34,382 nucleotides of DNA from Acidobacteriota bacterium (GTDB lineage: Bacteria; Acidobacteriota; Terriglobia; Bryobacterales; Bryobacteraceae). The position numbers were made by a program, and so were the translations under genes. Positions 24,202 through 31,119 of the stretch are shown here, piece by piece. The notes beneath the pieces were generated by a model. It searched no databases, was not told where the DNA came from, and saw only the letters and a list, made by a program, of their open reading frames with translations. The number at the start of each line of letters is the position of its first letter. The first letter of the stretch is position 1. The DNA lies in NCBI GenBank assembly GCA_016178155.1, contig JACOTZ010000134.1, positions 1 through 34,382 of the forward strand. Reading direction: 5' to 3'.

Positions 24202-26421
24202 ATGCAAATCCGCCGGGGCTGGAAGGACAAGCTGAAACGCGCCGTTCCGTTCGGCCTCGGCCAAACCAATCCTAAGCACTACCGCGATATCGCCCGGGTC
24301 ATCTGGCAGAATCGCGATAACTTCGGCTACGGCTGGCAGGTGCTCAGCCGCGGGGTGTGCGACGGCTGCGCGCTCGGGGTCGCCGGGTTCCACGACTGGA
24401 CCATCGAAGGCGTGCATCTGTGCATGACGCGGCTGAATCTGCTGCGCCTGAATACCATGCCCGCGCTCGACCCCGAACGGCTCGGCGACGTCGCGATGCT
24501 CGGTGGCATGAACAACGCCGGCCTCCGGGAGCTCGGCCGCCTGGCCTATCCGATGCTGCGCGAGCGCGGCAGCCGCGGCTTCCGGCGCATCTCGTGGGAC
24601 GAGGCCTGCGAGCGTATCGCGCGGCACATCCGCGCCGCGGGCCCGCGCGAGATCGCGTTCTATCTGACCTCGCGGGCGCTCACGAACGAGACCTATTATG
24701 TCGCGCAGAAGGTCGCCCGGCTGCTCGGCACGAACAACATCGATAATGCCGCGCGCCTCTGTCATTCGCCCTCGACCGGCGCCATGAAGGCGTCGCTCGG
24801 GGTCGCGGCGACCACTTGCAGCTACTCCGACTGGTTCGGCACGGACCTGATCGTCTTCTTCGGAGCGAATCCCGCGAACGACCAGCCGGTGACCATCAAG
24901 TACCTGCACGAGGCGAAGAAGCTGGGCACGAAAGTCGCGCTGGTCAATCCGTACCGCGAGCCCGGCATGGACCGCTACTGGGTGCCATCAACCGTGTCGA
25001 GCGCGCTGTTCGGCACCGACGTGGCCGATTACTGGTTCCCGGTGTCGCAGGGCGGCGACATCGCCTTCCTCTATGGAGTGATTAAGGCGCTGATCGAGAG
25101 CGGCGTCTATGACCGAAGATTCGTCGGCGAGCACACCACGGGCTTCGACGAACTGCGCGGGACCGTCGCGGCCTTCGGCTGGGAGGCGCTCGAGCGGCAG
25201 GCGGGACTCTCACGGGCTGAGATGGTCGAATTCGCCGGCCTGATCGCCAAGGCGCACAGCGCCGTGCTGGTGTGGAGCATGGGCATCACCCAGCACGCCT
25301 TCGGCGGCGATACCGTGCAGATGATCATCAACCTCGGGTTGATGAAAGGCTACGTCGGGCGCGAGAAGTGCGGCCTGATGCCGATCCGCGGGCACTCGGG
25401 CGTCCAGGGCGGCGCCGAGATGGGCGCGTACGCAACCGCATTGCCCGGAGGCCTGCCGATCAACACGGAGAATGGGCGCCGGCTGTCGGAGATCTACGGC
25501 TTCGAGGTCCCGGATTGGCCCGGGCTGAGCGCTCCCGAGATGGTCGAGGCCGCGGCGCGCGGTGAGCTGCGCGTGCTCTACTCGCTCGGCGGCAATTTCC
25601 TGCGCACGCTCCCCGATCCGGACTACGTGGCGGCGGCTATGGAGAAAATCCCCTTGCGGGTGCATCAGGACATCATCATCACCGACCAGATGCTGCTCGA
25701 GCCCGCGGGCGAGGTGATCCTGCTGCCCGCCCGGACGCGATACGAACAGGACGACGGCGGCACCGAGACCACCACCGAGCGGCGCATCCTGTTCAGCCCC
25801 GAGATCCCGCGGCAGGTGGGCGAGGCCCGTGCAGAATGGAAGATTCTTCGCGACGTTGCCGGCGCGGTCGATCCCGGGCGCGCGCGGCTGCTCGGTTGCG
25901 AGACGGGTTGGCGGATTCGCGAGGAGATCGCCCGCATCGTGCCCTTCTATCGCGGAATCGAAACCCTTCGCCGGACCGGCGACAACGTGCAGTACGGCGG
26001 CGAGCATCTGTGCTCCGGCTGGCGCTTCCCGACACCCGACGGTAAGGCCCATTTCCGCCCCGTGCCGCTGCCCGAGCGAGTCCGGCCGGCAGGCTCGTTT
26101 CACCTCAGCACGCGGCGCGGCAAGCAGTTCAACACGATTGTCTACGCCGAGGTCGATCCGCTCACGGGCGCGGCCCGCGACGCTGTCTTTATGAACCCGG
26201 ACGACGCGGCCTCGCTCCATCTGCGGAACGGCGACCCGGTCGCGCTGGTGAGCGGCTCCGCTCGCATGCGGGCGCGCGTGTACCTGGCGCCGATCGCGCC
26301 CGGCAACGTGCAGGTGCACTGGCCGGAGGGCAACGTGCTGCTCGAGCGCGGCGTGCTTGATCCAGTGGGCCGGGTGCCCGATTACAACGCCGAAGTCCGC
26401 GTCGAGGTGCTGCGGTCTTGA
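24202..26421 (+). CDS. Molybdopterin oxidoreductase, FdhF/YdeP family
   Basis: 739 residues. The layout is that of E. coli YdeP (TIGR01701-type): an N-terminal Cys cluster (GVCDGCALG with C53 and C56, then VHLCMTR with C74); a Mo/W-site CHSPS (C187, His188) where formate dehydrogenase H has Sec-His; FGANPANDQP; MGITQHAFGGDTVQ; GHSGVQGGAEMG; and a C-terminal molybdopterin dinucleotide-binding domain (KQFNTIVYAEVD, VFMNPDDAASLHLRNGDPV). No twin-arginine signal is present, so it is cytoplasmic. Formate oxidation is plausible from the neighbours (formaldehyde dehydrogenase upstream, FdhD overlapping), but YdeP relatives have no firmly assigned substrate. The ATG at 24202 is preferred; upstream codons are not conserved-looking. 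No electron-transfer subunit is nearby. Confidence 0.88.
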   Translation: MQIRRGWKDKLKRAVPFGLGQTNPKHYRDIARVIWQNRDNFGYGWQVLSRGVCDGCALGVAGFHDWTIEGVHLCMTRLNLLRLNTMPALDPERLGDVAMLGGMNNAGLRELGRLAYPMLRERGSRGFRRISWDEACERIARHIRAAGPREIAFYLTSRALTNETYYVAQKVARLLGTNNIDNAARLCHSPSTGAMKASLGVAATTCSYSDWFGTDLIVFFGANPANDQPVTIKYLHEAKKLGTKVALVNPYREPGMDRYWVPSTVSSALFGTDVADYWFPVSQGGDIAFLYGVIKALIESGVYDRRFVGEHTTGFDELRGTVAAFGWEALERQAGLSRAEMVEFAGLIAKAHSAVLVWSMGITQHAFGGDTVQMIINLGLMKGYVGREKCGLMPIRGHSGVQGGAEMGAYATALPGGLPINTENGRRLSEIYGFEVPDWPGLSAPEMVEAAARGELRVLYSLGGNFLRTLPDPDYVAAAMEKIPLRVHQDIIITDQMLLEPAGEVILLPARTRYEQDDGGTETTTERRILFSPEIPRQVGEARAEWKILRDVAGAVDPGRARLLGCETGWRIREEIARIVPFYRGIETLRRTGDNVQYGGEHLCSGWRFPTPDGKAHFRPVPLPERVRPAGSFHLSTRRGKQFNTIVYAEVDPLTGAARDAVFMNPDDAASLHLRNGDPVALVSGSARMRARVYLAPIAPGNVQVHWPEGNVLLERGVLDPVGRVPDYNAEVRVEVLRS

Positions 26422-27221
26422 AGGAGAGCGAGCGGCGCCGGATTCTGCGCTGGGAACGCGGCTCGGCGCCGTGCGAGTCCACCGACGAGCTGGCGGCGGA
26501 GGAGCCGCTCGAAATCCGCATCGGCGGCCGGCCGGTGAGCGTCACCATGCGGACGCCGGGACACGACCAGGAGCTGGCGGCCGGTTTCCTGCTGAGCGAA
26601 GGCATCGTGCGCGCCCGCGGCGACATTCAAAGCGCCCGGCCGCTGCTTCGCAAAGACGGCGCCAATATCGTGAATGTCGCGCTGTCACCCGGCGTCGAAG
26701 TCGACTTCGGCCGGCTCACGCGCTACGTCTATGCCGCCTCGAGCTGCGGCCTGTGCGGCAAGGCCACCATCGAGGCCGTCCACCAGCGGTTCCCGCCCGT
26801 CGAGTCGGACCTGCGCGTCGGAGCGGAAGTGCTGCTTTCGCTGCCCCAGCGGATGCGCGACGCGCAGACCCTGTTCGGGCGCACCGGCGGGCTCCATGCC
26901 GCCGCGATCTTCGATGCCGAGGGTGGCCTGTTCGTACTGCGGGAAGACGTGGGCCGGCACAACGCCGTGGACAAGGCGATCGGGCATGCGCTGCTCAAGC
27001 GCGCGCTGCCGCTCGATCGGCGCCTGTTGCTGGTGAGCGGGAGGGCTTCGTTCGAGATCGTGCAGAAGGCGTTGGCCGCGCGCATTGCGGTCGTTGCCGC
27101 GGTGTCGGCGCCCTCGAGCCTCGCGGTCGAGTTCGCGCGTGAAAGCGGGCAGACCTTGATCGGGTTCCTGCGCACAGGACGGATGAATTTCTACGCGCAC
27201 CCCGGGCGTATCCTGCTTTGA
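26418..27221 (+). CDS. fdhD: Formate dehydrogenase accessory sulfurtransferase FdhD
   Basis: 267 residues starting at TTG in a TTGA overlap with the oxidoreductase gene. FdhD passes sulfur from a cysteine desulfurase to the Mo/W cofactor of formate dehydrogenase. Visible features: EEPLEIRIGGRPV and the TPGHDQELAAGFLLSEGIV segment, the reactive cysteine loop SSCGLCGK (C110, C113), GLHAAAIFD, the cofactor-side motif REDVGRHNAVDK, and SGRASFEIVQKA near the end. All are canonical and the length is normal. The overlap makes the YdeP-type enzyme its likely client. Confidence 0.94.
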   Translation: MKESERRRILRWERGSAPCESTDELAAEEPLEIRIGGRPVSVTMRTPGHDQELAAGFLLSEGIVRARGDIQSARPLLRKDGANIVNVALSPGVEVDFGRLTRYVYAASSCGLCGKATIEAVHQRFPPVESDLRVGAEVLLSLPQRMRDAQTLFGRTGGLHAAAIFDAEGGLFVLREDVGRHNAVDKAIGHALLKRALPLDRRLLLVSGRASFEIVQKALAARIAVVAAVSAPSSLAVEFARESGQTLIGFLRTGRMNFYAHPGRILL

Positions 27222-27260
27222 ATGGGGACCAATGTGCCGGGAATCACTCCTCGCGCTTCC

Positions 27261-27347
27261 CCACGGCTCGCTCACGCTCGCGGCTCGGCAGCAAGTGACG
27301 TGTGTACAGCCGAGCGTTCTGAGCCACGCGCGTCAGCGAGTAGTTCG
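27261..27347 (-). repeat. Dispersed imperfect-palindrome repeat, copy C (inverted)
   Basis: Read on the minus strand it opens with CGAACTACTCGCTGACGCG, continuing CGTGGCTCAG (25 of 29 positions as in copy A), and closes with GAGCCGCGAGCGTGAGCGAG. The centre is longer and diverged. It lies 39 bases after the fdhD stop, in opposite orientation to copy B, so B and C bracket the ydeP-fdhD pair. Confidence 0.75.
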
Positions 27348-27449
27348 GGCGCCGAAACCGGCATTTTGGCGCCACATAAGTGCGTAGCGGCTCCGCTGGA
27401 TAGTCGGCGGCCCGAAAAACGCTTATGCTGGTTCAATCAGGGGGGCATC

Positions 27450-30400
27450 ATGAAACGAGCACTTGCACTCGTCGCGACTCTCGCGGCCGCAGCCACGACC
27501 TTGCTGGGCCAAGCCCAATCGGGCACCATCGTGGGCACCGTGACTGACCCGGCGGGCGCCGCCGTACCGAATGCCAGCATCACACTGCGGAACGAGAACA
27601 CCGGCTTCCAGCGTTCCGTCGTGACCAATACGGCCGGCGCGTACGTGGCATATTCCGTGCCGACCGGTCCATACACCATCACCGTGGAAGCGAGCGGCTT
27701 CCAGAAGCTCGAACGGCGCGGTGTGCGGCTGACCGCGGCCGACACGGTGACGGCCGATCTCCGGCTCGTGCTTGGCAGCGTCAGCGAAAAGATCGAGGTG
27801 ACCAGTGCCGCTCCCCTGCTGCAGACGCAGAGCTCCGCGGTCTCGAACCTGGTAGAGAACCGCGAGATCATCGATCTCCCGCTGAACGGCCGCAGTTTCA
27901 CGCAACTGATCCGGCTGGCGCCCGGCGCCGGTACGGGTTCCAGCGGCAACCTGGAGAGCTCGGTCTACGCGATGCGCGCGCCGGCGAACATCACGGTCAA
28001 CGGTTCGACGGCGCAGAACAACACATACATGATCGATGGTCTGCTCAACCGGATGCTGTGGCTGAACACGCTCGTCATCGTCCCCACGATCGACTCCATC
28101 CAGGAATTCCGCGTGATGACCAGCAACTACGGCGCTGAGTACGGCGCTTCGGCCGGCGCCGTGACCGTGGTGCAAACCAAGTCCGGCTCGAACGACCTCC
28201 ACGGCTCCGCTTACGAGTTCCTGCGGAATGACAGGCTGGACGCCAATACGTTTTTCAACAATCGCGGCGGCCTTCCCAAGCCGTCGTTCCGCCGCAACGA
28301 GTTCGGCTTCTCGGTTGGCGGGCCCATCCGGCATGACAAGCTGTTTTTCTTCGGCGACTACCAGGGCCTGCGCGTGCGCGAGCCGCGCCCGTTCACCGCC
28401 ACCGTGCCCGGTCTTGCCCAGCGGCAGTGGATCAGAACCGGCGACTTCAGCGGCCTCGGCACGCCCATCTACAATCCCTTCAGCGCCGCTGCCGACGGCC
28501 GGCGCGCCCCGTTTCCCGATAACCGCATCCCGGCGAACATGCTCGACCGGGCCGCTGTCACGCTCATGGACCTGCTGCCGGCCCCGAACGTCGGCGCGAA
28601 CCAGTTTCGAAGCAACCCCAGGCTGTCTCAGCGCACCGACCAGTTCGACGTGCGCGTCGATTACAACCTGGGCGCCGATGACCGCCTGTTCGTGAAGTAC
28701 AGCTATGACGATACGACTTTGGATACGCCCGGCACCATGCCCGCTCCGGCGAACTCTTCGGTCCCGCTCGGGCGCTGGTTGTCGGCCCAGGGCGGCGCCA
28801 ACAGCGGCACCATCACCCCGCTTCGCAACCAGGCGGTGGTCCTCGGCTATACGAACCCACTCGGGGCGAGCACGATTTTCGAAGGCCACGCGGGCGTAGT
28901 CCGGTGGAACCAGAACATCATGCAGGACGGCAGCGAGTTGAACTCGGCAGACGCGCTCGGCATCCCCGGAGTGAACACGAATGACAAGTCGGGCGGCCTG
29001 CCTGGACTGGCCGTAGCCGGAGGCTTCAGCACCATCGGCCACGGCACCACATTTCCGGAGGACAGCCAGACCACGAGTTTTCAATACGACGGCAATCTGA
29101 CGCTGATCCGCGGCAATCACACCGTCAAGTTCGGCGCGCAGTATCTTCGCCACAGCTTCAACGGGTTTTCCGCATTCCCTGTGCGCGGCACACTCAACTA
29201 CAACGGCCAGTACACACGCCAGATCAACACCGGCGGCGCGCAGACCGCGCTCGCCGATTTCGCGCTCGGCGCGATGTCCGGACTTACCCGCAGCATCCTC
29301 ACCGGTGGCAGCTTCGGCATGCGCTTCTGGCAAACCGGGCTGTTCGTCGAGGATTCCTGGCGTGTCAACAGCCGGCTGACGCTGAACCTCGGCATCCGTC
29401 ACGAGCTCCAGGCGCCTCCCTATGACGTCCATGACGAATGGGCGAACTTCGATCCCGGCACCGGGCGCCTGCTGCTCGCCGGCCGCGACGGCGCGAGCCG
29501 CACGCTGCGAGAATTAGACCGCGACAACCTGTCTCCCCGCGCCGGCCTGGCCTGGCGCATCACCGAAAAGACCGTCTTTCGCGCCGGATTGGGCATCAGC
29601 TACGTCGAGCCGGGACAGGGCGGAGGACAACTCTACAAGAACCCGCCGTTTTTCTTCGGCCAGGAAATCGCCACCGATCAGAACGCCCCGCCCGTGCGTC
29701 TGACCTCGCAAGGGATTCCCACACCCGTCCCGCCGGACGTCTCCGACCCGCGCACCCTCACCGGAAACCTGAACGCGTGGGACATGAACCTCCAGGAGGC
29801 GCAAACCATTTCCTGGAGCGCCGGATTCCAGCGCGAAATCGGCTTCAACACGATGCTCGATCTGGCATACGTGGGGACGAAAGGCAACCGGCTGATGAGC
29901 TCGTACAATATCAACCAGTCGTTCCCGGGGCCGGGAGCCCAGGGCCCGCGGCGCCCGTACTTCCCGACGAATCCGCGCCTGAGCAATATCAACTACCGGA
30001 CCAACGCGGTCAACAGCCGCTATCATTCGCTCCAGACCAAAGTGGTCAAGCGCTACTCCCAGGGCCTGGTGTTCAATCTCGCCTACGCATACTCGAAATA
30101 CCTCTCGAATGGGGGCAACATCAATGGCGGCGGCAACGGCCCGCCGCAGGATGCCCGCTGCATCCGCTGTGAATGGGGGCCATCACCCGATGACGTTCGC
30201 CACCGTGCCATCCTCAACCACGTCTGGGAGCTTCCTTTCGGTAAAGGGCGTCGTTATGCGGGGGAAGGCGTTCTGGGCCACATCATCGGAAACTGGGACC
30301 TGACCGGCATCTGGTCGATGGAGACCGGCCGGCACTTCACGCCCGTCATGGCCTCGTCGACTTCCAATTCCGCCGGCGGGTCCGCGCAACGCCCGAACCG

Positions 30401-30749
30401 AGTCGGCGCAGGCGTCCTGCAGCCGGATCAGCGCACGATTGATCGCTGGTTCGACGTGGGGCTGGACCAGCCGGGCGCCCCATGGCAGACACCGCCGCAA
30501 TTCACGTTCGGCAATGCCGGCCGCGGCATTCTCGATGGGCCCGGCAGGTTCAACGTCGACCTCGGGATCCACCGCAACTTCCCTGTCTCGGAACGCTTCA
30601 ACATCAACTTCCGCTGGGAGATGTTCAATGCGTTCAATCGGGTCAGCTTCGACGAGCCCAACGCGCAGATCGGCGGTGTGAACTCCGGAAGAGTGCTGGG
30701 CACGGCGCCGGCGCGCATCATGCAGCTCGGAATGAAGCTCGAGTTCTGA
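27450..30749 (+). CDS. Oar-type TonB-dependent receptor with carboxypeptidase-regulatory domain
   Basis: 1099 residues from the ATG at 27450, chosen because a signal peptide (ALALVATLAAAATTLLG) starts there; the 76 upstream in-frame codons read through repeat C. An Ig-like domain (SGTIVGTVTDPAGAAVPNAS to about residue 105), linker (VSEKIEVTSAAP), plug (IIDLPLNGRSFTQLIRL, NNTYMIDGLLN, FRVMTSNYGAEYG, VVQTKSGSNDLHG) and a long barrel ending in IMQLGMKLEF follow. It differs from the other two receptors here in its plug (NGRSFTQL, not NGRNYL) and lacks their DCGC motif, so it probably takes a different substrate. A stem-loop follows the stop codon. Confidence 0.92.
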   Translation: MKRALALVATLAAAATTLLGQAQSGTIVGTVTDPAGAAVPNASITLRNENTGFQRSVVTNTAGAYVAYSVPTGPYTITVEASGFQKLERRGVRLTAADTVTADLRLVLGSVSEKIEVTSAAPLLQTQSSAVSNLVENREIIDLPLNGRSFTQLIRLAPGAGTGSSGNLESSVYAMRAPANITVNGSTAQNNTYMIDGLLNRMLWLNTLVIVPTIDSIQEFRVMTSNYGAEYGASAGAVTVVQTKSGSNDLHGSAYEFLRNDRLDANTFFNNRGGLPKPSFRRNEFGFSVGGPIRHDKLFFFGDYQGLRVREPRPFTATVPGLAQRQWIRTGDFSGLGTPIYNPFSAAADGRRAPFPDNRIPANMLDRAAVTLMDLLPAPNVGANQFRSNPRLSQRTDQFDVRVDYNLGADDRLFVKYSYDDTTLDTPGTMPAPANSSVPLGRWLSAQGGANSGTITPLRNQAVVLGYTNPLGASTIFEGHAGVVRWNQNIMQDGSELNSADALGIPGVNTNDKSGGLPGLAVAGGFSTIGHGTTFPEDSQTTSFQYDGNLTLIRGNHTVKFGAQYLRHSFNGFSAFPVRGTLNYNGQYTRQINTGGAQTALADFALGAMSGLTRSILTGGSFGMRFWQTGLFVEDSWRVNSRLTLNLGIRHELQAPPYDVHDEWANFDPGTGRLLLAGRDGASRTLRELDRDNLSPRAGLAWRITEKTVFRAGLGISYVEPGQGGGQLYKNPPFFFGQEIATDQNAPPVRLTSQGIPTPVPPDVSDPRTLTGNLNAWDMNLQEAQTISWSAGFQREIGFNTMLDLAYVGTKGNRLMSSYNINQSFPGPGAQGPRRPYFPTNPRLSNINYRTNAVNSRYHSLQTKVVKRYSQGLVFNLAYAYSKYLSNGGNINGGGNGPPQDARCIRCEWGPSPDDVRHRAILNHVWELPFGKGRRYAGEGVLGHIIGNWDLTGIWSMETGRHFTPVMASSTSNSAGGSAQRPNRVGAGVLQPDQRTIDRWFDVGLDQPGAPWQTPPQFTFGNAGRGILDGPGRFNVDLGIHRNFPVSERFNINFRWEMFNAFNRVSFDEPNAQIGGVNSGRVLGTAPARIMQLGMKLEF

Positions 30750-30754
30750 GCGGC

Positions 30755-30773
30755 CCTGCCGGGCGGCGGCAGG
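30755..30773 (+). terminator. Terminator-like hairpin after the second receptor
   Basis: CCTGCCG (30755-30761) and CGGCAGG (30767-30773) pair perfectly around GGCGG, 5 bases after the stop codon; a short ATTTCCT follows. The stem is strong but the T-tract is poor. Confidence 0.5.
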
Positions 30774-30995
30774 ATTTCCTCAGCAGGGCAGCGCAACAGC
30801 CGCTCCGGCCAGGCCACCGGGCTCTCAACAGAGCTCTACCTCAAGCGGCTGCGAGGGCGTCGTGTGTTTTGCCCGCCCGGCGAACCCGCGCCGCTGGCGG
30901 CGACTCGCCGTTTTTCCCGCCGGTGTTTCCGCGTTGAGCGAGGTCCACGGCGCCAGTCATCGGGACAACGATCCGGAGGGCGCGGGGAGGCGTCG

Positions 30996-31007
30996 TGAAC
31001 CGATTCA
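30996..31007. promoter_or_regulatory. Candidate LacI-type operator O1
   Basis: TGAACCGATTCA is symmetrical apart from one central pair (TGAA-Y-CG-R-TTCA) with the central CG typical of LacI/GalR operators. Its exact reverse complement occurs at 31098-31109. It lies about 84-95 bases upstream of the predicted transcription start. Confidence 0.55.
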
Positions 31008-31054
31008 TATCCCCTCGTTTTCATCACTGCCTGCCTACAAACGCCAAGCCGCGC

Positions 31055-31083
31055 TTGACCGGACCCGGCTGCGGGCATAGAAT
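31055..31083 (+). promoter_or_regulatory. Sigma-70-type promoter of the third receptor
   Basis: TTGACC (31055-31060) and TAGAAT (31078-31083) match the -35 and -10 consensus at five of six positions each with the ideal 17-base spacer. Transcription would start near 31090, giving a leader of about 30 bases with an AGGAGG Shine-Dalgarno sequence. This is the best promoter seen in the window. Confidence 0.75.
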
Positions 31084-31097
31084 CATCCGAGAGATTG

Positions 31098-31109
31098 TGA
31101 ATCGGTTCA
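31098..31109. promoter_or_regulatory. Candidate LacI-type operator O2
   Basis: TGAATCGGTTCA is the exact reverse complement of the site at 30996-31007. It would sit at about +8 to +19 of the transcript and touches the Shine-Dalgarno sequence, where a bound repressor would block transcription. The centres of the two sites are 102 bases apart. Confidence 0.55.
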
Positions 31110-31119
31110 GGAGGTCCCC

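Larger units (their letters stand above)
30750..31119. other. Intergenic region between the two plus-strand receptors
   Basis: About 370 bases with no acceptable gene. It holds a terminator-like hairpin (30755-30773), two symmetrical candidate operators (30996-31007 and 31098-31109), a strong promoter (31055-31083) and the AGGAGG Shine-Dalgarno sequence of the next gene (31109-31114). Confidence 0.7.

Noticed and set aside
27423-29432. 669-residue minus-strand frame opposite the second receptor
   Set aside because: Same GC-driven antisense shadow; the composition is Arg/Val/Ala/Glu-rich without motifs.
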